Below, one piece after another: positions 14,899 through 22,264 of a stretch of 26,485 nt of DNA; the stretch's first letter is position 1; each line of letters starts with the position of its first letter. The position numbers and the translations under genes are program-made. This stretch comes from Alphaproteobacteria bacterium UBA6411 (lineage in GTDB: Bacteria; Pseudomonadota; Alphaproteobacteria; CAAGCB01; CAG-977). The stretch is from assembly GCA_002438565.1 (NCBI GenBank), contig DJPN01000013.1, forward strand, positions 1-26,485, read 5' to 3'. A model generated the notes under the pieces. That model saw only the letters and a list, made by a program, of their open reading frames with translations. It made no database searches and had not been told where the DNA came from.

Positions 14899-16440
14899 AT
14901 GACACCGTCCGCTTTTGCAATCGAAAAAAAACAGGCCGACGCGCGCAAAGCTTTTTACGCGGTGGCGGTGCTGGCCGCTTTGTCGTTTTCGGTCGCGGCG
15001 GCGGGGGTGTATTGGTCGTTTTTCAATTCGCCCGCGCCGGCGGTGTCTTTTGATTTGGAACGGGTGAAAACGGCGGAATTGATCAATCCTCAGCCGCCCG
15101 AACAAAAAGCGGCCGAACCCGTTGAAACGCCGGCGGAAACGGCCGAATTGATTCAGCAAATCGAGGAGCACAAAAAATCCGTCGACGCAACGGCCGAATC
15201 GCTGAAGAAAAAGGTTGAATCGTCCGCCCCCGCGCCGGCGCCCGAAAGTGCCGAAGTGGCCGGCTTGCACCGCGAACAGGCGGCGGAAGCGGAACAAAAA
15301 ATCGCGGAAATCGCGGCTTTGGCGCAGGAACGCGACGTTAAGCAACGGCAAAAGGAGATTTCCGCCGCGGCGGAAGCCCACGAAGAATCGGCGAAAAACG
15401 AATTTTCGGCGTATGCGCCCGCCGTTGCCGAACCGCCGAAGAAAAAAGCGAAGTACACGATTCCCACACTGATTAAAAAAAGCGATTTGAAAAACGCGCT
15501 GACAAAACCGTCAGCGGGTTTTTATCTGCACGAAAACGGCGAACGCCTGCCGTTGCCCGAACTGGTGCATACGACGCTGGTCGAATCTTTGCCGAACTTC
15601 GGGCTGATTAAACAAAAAGATGTCAAAGGCGTTCTGCCGCTGCAGGTGATTCAGCCTTTGGCCGATTTGCGCAAGGACGGCCTGCCCGTCAAAGCCGGAA
15701 ACGGATTGTCGCCTGCCAAAGCGTATGCCGCCAGTGTTTCCGAAAAGCCCGCCGTTCCTTATATTTCCGTGCTTTTGTCGGGGTTGGGGCGGCGCAAAAA
15801 CGTAACGGAATCGGCTGTCGCGTCAATGCCCGCGGCCGTGTCGATGTCGTTTTCGCCGTACGCGCCGCGTTTGAAAGAATACATTGAAAGCGCGCGCAAA
15901 GCGGGGCATGAAACTTTGCTGGATATGCCGATGCAGCACGGGACTTTTCCCGAAACGGACCCCGGTCCTTTGGGGCTGGTCGTCGGATTGCCCGAACACG
16001 AAAACCACAAGCGTTTGCGCAAAGTTTTGGGAACGAACGCCGCTTTTATCGGGCTGGCGGCGCAGCGGAATCAGAATTTTTCGTACTACGCCGCGGCGGA
16101 AATGAAAAAGTTTGTCGAGGAAATCGATTCGCGCGGCTTGATCATGATTGCGGGATCGGATGAATCGGACATGCCCGCTTTTGAAAAAACGGTGCGCCCC
16201 GATGTTTACATCGCGGACGATTTGTATCGCGCGGCAATCAAAGCGCGATTGGAAAAAGCGTTGAAACAGGCGCAAAAGGACGGACGGGCTTTTGTCAGAA
16301 TCGAAGCGTACCCCGTGACAATGGTGGCGCTGCTTGAATTCATGAAATCGCTTGCCCCGACCGAGGAAAACCCCGAACCGAAAGTGGTTTTCGCGCCCGT
16401 GTCCTATTACGCGCAACAAACAGCGGAGGCCGAAAAATGA
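14899..16440 (+). CDS. Divergent polysaccharide deacetylase family protein
   Basis: 513 residues with a single N-terminal membrane anchor (about 19-43), a long Ala/Glu/Lys-rich probably coiled-coil spacer (about 55-185) and a C-terminal NodB-like domain of the divergent type (about 285-505). Visible family segments are AVSMSFSPYAPRLKEYIESARKAGHETLLDMPMQ, FIGLAAQRNQ, MIAGSDES and ADDLYRAAIKARLEKAL. The Asp pair of active deacetylases (usually VDDLG) reads LLSGLG here, so catalysis is doubtful. It probably acts in the periplasm on cell-envelope polymers or as a binding protein. It sits between ctpA and rppH, the standard place in Alphaproteobacteria, with a 9-base gap before and a 4-base overlap after. 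Confidence 0.85.
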   Translation: MTPSAFAIEKKQADARKAFYAVAVLAALSFSVAAAGVYWSFFNSPAPAVSFDLERVKTAELINPQPPEQKAAEPVETPAETAELIQQIEEHKKSVDATAESLKKKVESSAPAPAPESAEVAGLHREQAAEAEQKIAEIAALAQERDVKQRQKEISAAAEAHEESAKNEFSAYAPAVAEPPKKKAKYTIPTLIKKSDLKNALTKPSAGFYLHENGERLPLPELVHTTLVESLPNFGLIKQKDVKGVLPLQVIQPLADLRKDGLPVKAGNGLSPAKAYAASVSEKPAVPYISVLLSGLGRRKNVTESAVASMPAAVSMSFSPYAPRLKEYIESARKAGHETLLDMPMQHGTFPETDPGPLGLVVGLPEHENHKRLRKVLGTNAAFIGLAAQRNQNFSYYAAAEMKKFVEEIDSRGLIMIAGSDESDMPAFEKTVRPDVYIADDLYRAAIKARLEKALKQAQKDGRAFVRIEAYPVTMVALLEFMKSLAPTEENPEPKVVFAPVSYYAQQTAEAEK

Positions 16441-16925
16441 AAAAAGAATACCGTCCGAACGTCGGATTGATGGTTTTGAATCATGCGGGGGACGTGTTTA
16501 CGGCGCGGCGCGTCGACGCCCGCCAAAAGGGCTGGCAAATGCCGCAGGGCGGAATTGACGCGGGCGAAGACCCGTACACCGCCGCTTTGCGCGAATTGAA
16601 GGAGGAAACGGGCATCGAATCCGTTTCTTTGATTGCCGAAAGCACGCATTGGTACGCTTACGATTTTCCGGCGGATGTGACTTTTGTCAGCGAAAAGAAA
16701 AAAAAGTTCGCGGGTCAAACGCAAAAATGGTTTTTGTTTGAATTTACGGGCGACGAATCGGAAATCAACATCAATCAAGACCATGCCGAATTTCGCGAAT
16801 GGGCATGGACGCCCGCCGAACGGGTCGCGGATATGATTGTTGAATTCAAACGCGCGGTGTACGAACGGGTGATTGACGAATTCATGCCGTTTATCGAAGC
16901 CGTCCGCGCAAACGCGAAACGCTGA
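16437..16925 (+). CDS. rppH: RNA pyrophosphohydrolase (Nudix)
   Basis: 162 residues, starting in an ATGA overlap with the preceding stop. RppH removes pyrophosphate from the 5' end of mRNAs and so triggers decay. The Nudix box GGIDAGEDPYTAALRELKEETGI occupies residues 38-60 with all catalytic glutamates. The N-terminal YRPNVGLMVLN and the KGWQMPQGG strand before the box match RppH rather than other Nudix enzymes. The C-terminal part carries QTQKWFLFEF and EFREWAWTP. It is the last gene of the gpmI-started run; no clear terminator follows. Confidence 0.95.
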   Translation: MKKEYRPNVGLMVLNHAGDVFTARRVDARQKGWQMPQGGIDAGEDPYTAALRELKEETGIESVSLIAESTHWYAYDFPADVTFVSEKKKKFAGQTQKWFLFEFTGDESEININQDHAEFREWAWTPAERVADMIVEFKRAVYERVIDEFMPFIEAVRANAKR

Positions 16926-16961
16926 AAATCCGCGTATGACTTTAGACATAGGAACGGCTTG

Positions 16962-16984
16962 AACACCGCGGAAATGCTGGTGTT
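16962..16984 (+). other. Imperfect hairpin after rppH
   Basis: AACACCGC (16962-16969) pairs with GC-T-GGTGTT (16976-16984) with one bulged T and a 6-base loop. No T run follows, so it is not a standard intrinsic terminator, though it may mark the 3' end of the rppH transcript. Confidence 0.3.
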
Positions 16985-17010
16985 ATGCCGTCAGATATAG
17001 CATTTTTCCG

Positions 17011-17062
17011 TTGTATTCTTTCTTTTTTAACGGCTAAGATGTAAACAGTAAAAAAAGTTTAC
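17011..17062 (+). promoter_or_regulatory. Likely promoter and inverted-repeat operator of the PilV-like operon
   Basis: TTGTAT (17011-17016) and TAAGAT (17035-17040) are 18 bases apart. Immediately after the -10 box is the inverted repeat GTAAAC (17041-17046) / GTTTAC (17057-17062) with a 10-base A-rich centre. It covers the expected transcription start, so it could be a repressor site or a 5' mRNA hairpin. GGAGG for the PilV-like gene follows at 17072. Confidence 0.4.
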
Positions 17063-17084
17063 CCGCGATTCGGAGGATACGGCC

Positions 17085-20000
17085 ATGACAACATTTGATA
17101 AATCAAGCAGTCAGCGCGGCGCGCTGATGGTGGAGGCCATCGCCCTGTTGGGATTGATGACCATGATTTCCCCGATGATCGTGCGGCAAACGGCGGAACG
17201 CACCACGGAAATGGAGGACGTCGCCGTCGCGGGACAGATGAAAACAATCAAGGACGCTTTGGAAAACTACATCCAAGCGGACTATGCGAATCTGGTTCCC
17301 AATCCGCCTACGCAGGAGGAGTTTCAACATAATATCACGGCGGCGAAACTGTCCCCGTATCTGCCGTCTTCCTACATAGACGGCGGGGAGATTCGCGGCA
17401 ATAAACTGGCTGACGGGTTTGACGTCGGCGTACGCGGATTCTGCACGGAAAAACAGGACAACAGGGGGGCGACATGTTCAACTTTGTCGGCGTCGTGCAA
17501 ATGCACGCGCTATAAAATCGTGGGCATGATTGTTTCCAAGAAGAACAACAACGAAGAAATCCCCGACAAACGCGCGGCGCGCGTGGCGTCGATGCTGGGG
17601 GCGGACGGCGGCTATATGCGGACGTCGGACGTCGTCAACGCTGTTGCCGGGGGCGGCGCCGCAGACGCGATGAAAAAGGTTTTGGGCGCGCAGGGCATGT
17701 GGGAAGTCGACGACGTCACCAAATACATTTCGGGCATCGGTACGAATTCGGGCGGCCGAATCGCGTTGTCGACGGTGTTTTCGTCGGGGCTGTCCGCCGA
17801 TTACCTGTATCGTAAAAAGGTCAATGGTCTGCCCGACGCGAATTCGATGTTTACGGATTTGGATATGGGCGGCAACGGCGCGTGCGAAGACGCGTCGGGC
17901 GACGGCAAATGCAACCGCATCAACAACGCGGGCGGATTGGAAGTCATTGCGGGACGGTTGATCGTGCGTAAAAAGAACGGCGCGGCCGCCGACAACCAGG
18001 CCGACGGATCTGGCGACACTTTGGCGCGAATCGCGTTGGGAACGGACAAAGCCAGCATGCAGGTTGAAAAAAGCGTTACCATTACGGCGAACAAACTGCT
18101 GGCGGATGATGCCACAAAAACGGAAGACGGCAGCATCCAAATCGCCGCGTCGAAAAACATCAACGCCAAAGCCGATGACAATTTCGTCGCGGAAGCCAAG
18201 AAAAAGGCCGAAATGAAAACATCCGACGACAAATTGCGCTTTGTCGCCGAGGACGGCACGATTTCCATGGAGGCCTATTCATCGGGTGAAGCGACCGATC
18301 CCACATCGGAGGTGTCCCTGACATCCGAGGAAGCGACCATGAGCGGCCCCGCCGTTACCGTCGAAGCGGGGACGGGCGGCATGGAATTGAATTCCGACGA
18401 CGAAATCAAAATCGCCGCCGACAAACTGCTGAATATGAGCGGCGCGACGGGCGTCAATATGACTTCGCCGGAAAAAATCGAAATTAAATCCGACAAGACC
18501 ATGACGCTTCACGCGGGAACGGAAATGAAGCTGGAAAGCGACGAAACCATTTCCATTATGGGCAACAAATCCGCCAAAATCGGCAGCGGGGACAATCATT
18601 TGATTGTCAGCAACAAGGCGGCTGATGATAAAGGAACCATAGTGAACGGCGACACGGCGCATAACGGTTCGTATGCCGAAGTCGTCGGCGGCCTGTACAT
18701 CAACACGGCGAACAGCCACGTTTTGTCGGTCGGCGCGGGCGGCGTCGCGTCCGTATTGCTGCAGGACGGCGGCATCACGATGCACAAATCCGACGGTAAA
18801 AAACCGGGGATGATCGGCACCGCCAACAAGGATGACGTCGTTATCAAAGCGACAAGCAGCGGCGGCGTTATCACCTTGTCCAACAAAGGGCGCGAACATC
18901 CCGCCATTGAATTGCGCGGCGACACGGGTTTGATTTCCGCGACCGCGTTCCAGCCGGACTATGTCATTAACAACAATGGCGACGCCGTTCAGCCCGTTGT
19001 CAAGCGAGGGGGCGTTTCGTTCAGTTCGTCCGGCGTGATGGATTCCAACAGCATAACGTCCGTTACGGCGACGACCTTTGACAAAATCGCGACGGATTCC
19101 GGCGTAGGGGGATCGAAAACGTACAACGTTCATCAGCAAGACGCGACATTGAACAGATTCCGCGTCGATCCCGCGTTCGTGTCCGTGATGAACGACATCA
19201 AAATCACGTCCCGCGGCGGCGCGCGGCTCAGCGAAGCTTTGCCGAACTATATTCTGAAAGGCATTTACGAACTGAGCAACACCTATGCCAAGGGGCCGTG
19301 GCCGTGCGCCGCGTCGTGTTCAAGCATTTCGGATGCCGATTTAGCTCAAGGAACTGCATGCTGCACCTATTCTTTGCCCCGAATCTTTGTCAAGGATGAA
19401 GTCGGCAGCGACCATATTTTGTACTATCCCGCGGACGACATTCCGAGCAGCGGAGGCAACGTTGATCCGGCAACTCCGTCGGCATCAACCACCGAATACA
19501 AAATCAATTTGTATGCCGGCTCTTATACCGATTGCCCGAACGACGGCAACTGTTTGGCGCACCCGTTCATGGGGGTTGTTCCCGCCCCTGGGCGGCGGGC
19601 GTCCACTCTCAGCCCAAGTCTTAAAGGCGGCGATGTCGAAACCATGGCAGGGTGGGATGAAGGCGTTTGCCCCGACGGTTATGTGGCGGCAATGACGGTA
19701 ACGCCGTCCCAGTTCGATGTCGGCAGAGTCAGCTACGTCAACACCTATGTTCCCATTCAATCCGACGACACGGGCGAATATTTGGCCTACATTTCGTGGA
19801 ACCAAGGGCATCCGTCCATCGGCGGCGTGTTCCAGCCCGCGACGTCCGTCGGCATCGCGATTAAAGACATTACCACTGACGGTACCTCTAAGGGTGAGTT
19901 GCAAGGCTGGGGGATCGCCATGGGAACGGTCGGCTGGGGCTTTACGGACGAAACGAAAACCGACGCGACATGGATGTGGAACTACGGCGCGAACATTCAA

Positions 20001-20135
20001 GCCGGCATGATGAAAGCGTACGCGCAGACGTACTGCTACTTCAATCCCAAACGGTTCAACATGCCGAACATGAAGGTCATTCAGTCCAGCGGCGGCAACG
20101 TCATCACGCCGATGAACTCCGTCAACGACCTGTAA
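17085..20135 (+). CDS. Giant PilV-like type IV prepilin / pilus-tip adhesin
   Basis: 1016 residues, ATG with GGAGG upstream. The N-terminus is a type IV prepilin signal: short hydrophilic leader ending SSSQRG, then ALMVEAIALLGLMTMISPMIV, with cleavage after Gly12 and the conserved Glu at +5 (Glu17). This and the following segment (QMKTIKDALENYIQA) resemble the constant region of shufflon PilV proteins. Residues about 120-275 include cysteines and a Gly-rich part. Residues about 320-630 are short beta-strand-like repeats with alternating I/V/M and Thr/Ser (IQIAA, IEIKSDKTMTLHAG, ETISIMG), suggesting a fibrous stalk. Residues about 690-1016 contain cysteines (near 741, 759, 816, 862, 984) and a CPDGYV segment, the likely receptor-binding head. 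Minor pilins of IncI-type thin pilus systems are about half this size. It is first in an operon with the gene at 20151. Function as pilus-tip adhesin is inferred. Confidence 0.75.
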   Translation: MTTFDKSSSQRGALMVEAIALLGLMTMISPMIVRQTAERTTEMEDVAVAGQMKTIKDALENYIQADYANLVPNPPTQEEFQHNITAAKLSPYLPSSYIDGGEIRGNKLADGFDVGVRGFCTEKQDNRGATCSTLSASCKCTRYKIVGMIVSKKNNNEEIPDKRAARVASMLGADGGYMRTSDVVNAVAGGGAADAMKKVLGAQGMWEVDDVTKYISGIGTNSGGRIALSTVFSSGLSADYLYRKKVNGLPDANSMFTDLDMGGNGACEDASGDGKCNRINNAGGLEVIAGRLIVRKKNGAAADNQADGSGDTLARIALGTDKASMQVEKSVTITANKLLADDATKTEDGSIQIAASKNINAKADDNFVAEAKKKAEMKTSDDKLRFVAEDGTISMEAYSSGEATDPTSEVSLTSEEATMSGPAVTVEAGTGGMELNSDDEIKIAADKLLNMSGATGVNMTSPEKIEIKSDKTMTLHAGTEMKLESDETISIMGNKSAKIGSGDNHLIVSNKAADDKGTIVNGDTAHNGSYAEVVGGLYINTANSHVLSVGAGGVASVLLQDGGITMHKSDGKKPGMIGTANKDDVVIKATSSGGVITLSNKGREHPAIELRGDTGLISATAFQPDYVINNNGDAVQPVVKRGGVSFSSSGVMDSNSITSVTATTFDKIATDSGVGGSKTYNVHQQDATLNRFRVDPAFVSVMNDIKITSRGGARLSEALPNYILKGIYELSNTYAKGPWPCAASCSSISDADLAQGTACCTYSLPRIFVKDEVGSDHILYYPADDIPSSGGNVDPATPSASTTEYKINLYAGSYTDCPNDGNCLAHPFMGVVPAPGRRASTLSPSLKGGDVETMAGWDEGVCPDGYVAAMTVTPSQFDVGRVSYVNTYVPIQSDDTGEYLAYISWNQGHPSIGGVFQPATSVGIAIKDITTDGTSKGELQGWGIAMGTVGWGFTDETKTDATWMWNYGANIQAGMMKAYAQTYCYFNPKRFNMPNMKVIQSSGGNVITPMNSVNDL

Positions 20136-20136
20136 A

Positions 20137-20143
20137 AAGGAGG
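20137..20143 (+). promoter_or_regulatory. Perfect Shine-Dalgarno of the PilM-like gene
   Basis: AAGGAGG directly follows the stop codon of the PilV-like gene and lies 7 bases before the ATG at 20151. It fixes the start and argues for co-expression of the pair. Confidence 0.85.
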
Positions 20144-20150
20144 ATTCGCC

Positions 20151-21005
20151 ATGTTTTTCTGGGTTGTTCTGGCATCGCTGATGGGCATCATTATGTTCGG
20201 AAGCCTGTCGGATAAAACGAAAGACGAGGAATTCTTTGTCGAACCCGTGTACGAAGCGTTGTCTTTGAACCTGTTTCAATACCACAACGCCGCCGTATAC
20301 GGGTACGAAGACGCCGTCAAGGACGGGTATGAAAAGTCTTTGAGCACGGGAACCAATCCCGTGGCGGAGTATTTTGACAGACACGTTGACGGCGTCGTTC
20401 CTTTGGCGACTGTCGAAAATGCGCAAATCACCAAAGGCGGGGACGACGGAAACGTTATTTTGCCGTACATTACGAAATATCTGCCGATCGGGTTCAAACC
20501 GCAAAACAACACCCGCACCTATCTGATGTGTGTCGACGGCAGTCAAGGACAGACCAACGGGCTGACCTGCAACGATCCGACGGCGGTGCGCTATGTGATG
20601 ACGTTCCGCGAAGTTCCGCCGCGCTATGACGGCGCGGACAAAATGCTGGCTTTGCGCGCGGTTGCCAAGGCGTCGGTCAATTCCCGCTATGTCGGCATGA
20701 TTGAAAAAGCGGAAACGCCTTTGGAAAAAAAGGCCGACACGTATCATCAGCCGCTGGGGGCGCATTACTACATTCTGGCTAGCGGCTATTCCCCCGCGAC
20801 GGCGGCGTATCTGCCCGATTATCTGGTTTGCCAAGCCCCGCGCGACAACACGGAACCGACTTTGGTTTTGGGCGACAAAGCCAAAACGACGCGCTATCTG
20901 GTCGCGCTGTCTTTGATGCAGGGGCTGGAACATAATGCCAACATTCCCGAAGGAACGGGCATCATCAGCAACTGCAAAGCGTTGGAAGAAAGCAGCGGCG
21001 GCTGA
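20151..21005 (+). CDS. Membrane-anchored protein, possibly PilM-like
   Basis: 284 residues. The N-terminus MFFWVVLASLMGIIMFGSL is one membrane segment without a cleavage site, so the rest probably faces the periplasm. A short segment after it (ALSLNLFQYHNAAVYGYEDAV) and a middle ILPYITKYLPIGFKP are reminiscent of PilM, an inner-membrane part of IncI-type thin pilus systems, but this protein is about twice as long and the match is by eye. Four cysteines (MCVDG, LTCND, VCQAP, NCKAL) could form two disulfides. It lies 15 bases after the PilV-like gene and probably helps insert or assemble that pilin. If it is not PilM-like, it is an unknown partner of the giant pilin. Confidence 0.6.
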   Translation: MFFWVVLASLMGIIMFGSLSDKTKDEEFFVEPVYEALSLNLFQYHNAAVYGYEDAVKDGYEKSLSTGTNPVAEYFDRHVDGVVPLATVENAQITKGGDDGNVILPYITKYLPIGFKPQNNTRTYLMCVDGSQGQTNGLTCNDPTAVRYVMTFREVPPRYDGADKMLALRAVAKASVNSRYVGMIEKAETPLEKKADTYHQPLGAHYYILASGYSPATAAYLPDYLVCQAPRDNTEPTLVLGDKAKTTRYLVALSLMQGLEHNANIPEGTGIISNCKALEESSGG

Positions 21006-21011
21006 TGCAAA

Positions 21012-21037
21012 AACTTTTCCCGACAAGGGCGAAAGTT
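21012..21037 (+). other. Imperfect stem-loop after the PilM-like gene
   Basis: AACTTT (21012-21017) pairs with AAAGTT (21032-21037) and CCC with GGG inside, around a GACAA loop. There is no T run, so if it terminates the pilin operon it would be weak. Confidence 0.25.
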
Positions 21038-21038
21038 C

Positions 21039-21066
21039 TTGAAAACGGTGCGCAACCCGCTATATT
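21039..21066 (+). promoter_or_regulatory. Promoter of the ferredoxin gene
   Basis: TTGAAA (21039-21044) and TATATT (21061-21066) are 16 bases apart, 36 bases before the ferredoxin start. AGGAGA (21091-21096) is its ribosome binding site. Confidence 0.55.
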
Positions 21067-21102
21067 TATGTTTAGCCTGTAACCAATTTTAGGAGATTTG
21101 AA

Positions 21103-21321
21103 ATGGCGTCTGTTATTAATGATTCGTGCGTAAAATGCTTGTCCTGCATCGACGTTTGCCCCGTCGGCGCGATTTCCGAAGCGGATACGCAGTGCGTTGT
21201 CAACCCCGACACCTGCATTGAATGCGGCGTTTGCATTTCCGAATGCCCGCAGGGTGCCATCACCACGGAAGACGAAGCGGATGAAAAATGGGTGAAATTC
21301 AACGCTGAAAACGCGAAATAA
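21103..21321 (+). CDS. 2[4Fe-4S] bacterial-type ferredoxin
   Basis: 72 residues with two complete [4Fe-4S] motifs: C9, C12, C15, C19-P and C38, C41, C44, C48-P. The small size, acidic composition and regular 8-cysteine pattern fit a clostridial-type low-potential electron carrier rather than the 7Fe ferredoxin common in aerobic Alphaproteobacteria. This hints at anaerobic or microaerobic metabolism such as pyruvate:ferredoxin oxidoreductase or hydrogenase, but no partner enzyme is nearby. It is a monocistronic gene, with promoter upstream and terminator 16 bases after the stop. Confidence 0.93.
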   Translation: MASVINDSCVKCLSCIDVCPVGAISEADTQCVVNPDTCIECGVCISECPQGAITTEDEADEKWVKFNAENAK

Positions 21322-21337
21322 TCCGTTTTAACCGTTT

Positions 21338-21370
21338 AAAAGCCCGTTTTGAAAAAAGCGGGCTTTTTTT
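21338..21370 (+). terminator. Intrinsic terminator of the ferredoxin gene
   Basis: AGCCCG (21341-21346) pairs with CGGGCT (21359-21364), with flanking A and T runs that extend the stem, and seven Ts follow the last C. It closes the ferredoxin transcript before the tRNA. Confidence 0.85.
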
Positions 21371-21406
21371 ATTGAAAAAATCGAAAAGATTGGTATCTTA
21401 ACAAAC

Positions 21407-21483
21407 GGGTCCATAGCTCAGTTGGTTAGAGCTGGGCGCTCATAACGCCTTGGTCGGGGGTTCGAGTCCCTCTGGACCTACCA
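21407..21483 (+). tRNA. tRNA with CAT anticodon (elongator Met or Ile2)
   Basis: A complete 77-base cloverleaf with encoded CCA. The acceptor stem is GGGTCCA/TGGACCT, with a G-T pair at position 1-72. The D arm is GCTC/GAGC and the anticodon stem GGGCG/CGCCT encloses CTCATAA, so the anticodon is CAT. The T arm is GGGGGTTCGAGTCCCTC. The initiator features (1-72 mismatch and three G-C pairs at the base of the anticodon stem) are absent, so it is not fMet. Whether it is elongator Met or the tRNA-Ile whose C34 is changed to lysidine by TilS cannot be settled here; the CTTGGTCG variable region leans to Ile2. Confidence 0.93.
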
Positions 21484-21519
21484 AAAAATAAACCTCCCCC
21501 TGCGGGAGGTTTATTTTTT
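21483..21519 (+). terminator. Intrinsic terminator of the CAT tRNA
   Basis: A 16-bp perfect stem (21483-21498 with 21504-21519) with a CCTGC loop ends in a run of six Ts. It starts at the last base of the CCA end, so the tRNA is a single-gene transcript. The mirror-image A run means it may also stop leftward transcription of the hisA unit. Confidence 0.88.
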
Positions 21520-21553
21520 GGTTAGATTCAGGCTCGAACCCTGAGAGGGTTTT

Positions 21554-21594
21554 CGGCGAAACAGGAAACGGGCTTAAACGCCTGTTTCCCGCCG
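21554..21594 (-). terminator. Stem-loop after the HIT gene (possible end of the hisA unit)
   Basis: GGAAACGGGC (21564-21573) pairs with GCCTGTTTCC (21580-21589) with one G-T pair, and CGGCG/CGCCG (21554-21558 with 21590-21594) extends it after a 5-base bulge. It lies just 3' of the leftward HIT gene. The following minus-strand sequence has no long T run, so it may act only as a weak terminator. Confidence 0.45.
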
Positions 21595-21601
21595 ATTGCC
21601 T

Positions 21602-21946
21602 TTACACGGGCAGTTTTTTGCCCGCCAGAATGTGGACGTGCAGATGCGGGACTTCCTGTCCGCCGTTTTTGCCCGTGTTCATCACCAGACGATAACCCGC
21701 TTCCGCAACGCCCAGCTGCTGCGCGACTTTGCCGACCGCCGCAAAAAATCCCGCGACCTCTTCGGCGGGCGCATGCGCCGTAAAGTCCGAAAAATCCGTG
21801 TATTCGCCCTTCGGAATCACCAAAACATGGGTGGGGGCTTTGGGGTGCAAATCGGGAAACGCAATGGCGAAATCATCCTCGTAAATCTTGTTCGTCGGAA
21901 TTTCGCCGCGCAAAATCAGCGCGAATACGTTGTTTTTATCGTACAT
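21602..21946 (-). CDS. HIT family nucleotide-binding protein (HinT-like)
   Basis: 114 residues. The histidine triad HLHVHIL lies near the C-terminus (His101, 103, 105). The N-terminal NVFALILRGEIPTNKIYEDD and PTHVLVIPK segments are typical of the HinT branch, which hydrolyses aminoacyl-AMP and AMP-lysine-type phosphoramidates. The length is the family norm. It starts 3 bases after the stop of hisE, so it belongs to the leftward hisA-hisE-HIT operon, a position also found in other Alphaproteobacteria. Confidence 0.93.
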   Translation of the reverse strand: MYDKNNVFALILRGEIPTNKIYEDDFAIAFPDLHPKAPTHVLVIPKGEYTDFSDFTAHAPAEEVAGFFAAVGKVAQQLGVAEAGYRLVMNTGKNGGQEVPHLHVHILAGKKLPV

Positions 21947-21949
21947 TTC

Positions 21950-22264
21950 TTACTCCTTTGTTCTGCTGTTTTTTTCGGCGATGCCCGAAATTCCTTCGCG
22001 GGATTCCAGTGTCTGCCAAACCTGTTCGGGGCGGATGTCCGCGTCCGCCCACAACACCAATAAATGATAAAGCAAATCCGCGCTTTCCGTGACGATGTGC
22101 GCCGTGTCGTTTGATGCCGCCGCTATGACGGTTTCAACGGCTTCTTCGCCGACTTTTTGCGCGATGCGGGCGCGTCCGCGGGAAAACAGCTTTGCCGTGT
22201 AGGATGTGGTCGGGTCGGCCGTTTTGCGGCCGGCAATCGTTTCAAACAACCTGTCCAGAATCAT
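21950..22264 (-). CDS. hisE: Phosphoribosyl-ATP pyrophosphatase
   Basis: 104 residues, hydrolysing phosphoribosyl-ATP to phosphoribosyl-AMP in the second step of histidine synthesis. The start is the ATG that overlaps the hisA stop by 4 bases (MILDRLFETIAGRK). Longer upstream frames would run into hisA and are rejected. Motifs of the alpha-helical MazG-like fold are present: SYTAKLFSRGRARIAQKVGEEAVE and the metal-binding ESADLLYHLLVLWAD. It is encoded separately from HisI, as in most Alphaproteobacteria. Confidence 0.95.
   Translation of the reverse strand: MILDRLFETIAGRKTADPTTSYTAKLFSRGRARIAQKVGEEAVETVIAAASNDTAHIVTESADLLYHLLVLWADADIRPEQVWQTLESREGISGIAEKNSRTKE

Noticed and set aside
13696..15381. 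561-codon minus-strand open frame
   Set aside because: It is the antisense shadow of ctpA and the deacetylase gene; its Arg/Phe/Gly-rich composition is typical of shadow frames in this genome.
18050..18960. Possible CRISPR or DNA-level tandem repeats in the pilin gene
   Set aside because: Similarity is only in the protein pattern; no direct DNA repeats of fixed length are visible.
19485..21026. 513-codon minus-strand open frame opposite the pilin and PilM-like genes
   Set aside because: Antisense shadow: low-complexity Arg/Val/Phe composition, no start signals, and the plus-strand genes have clear prepilin and Shine-Dalgarno signals.
20135..21102. Shufflon inversion sites or recombinase next to the PilV-like gene
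   Set aside because: I could not find repeated sfx-like sites or a recombinase; the head region appears fixed.
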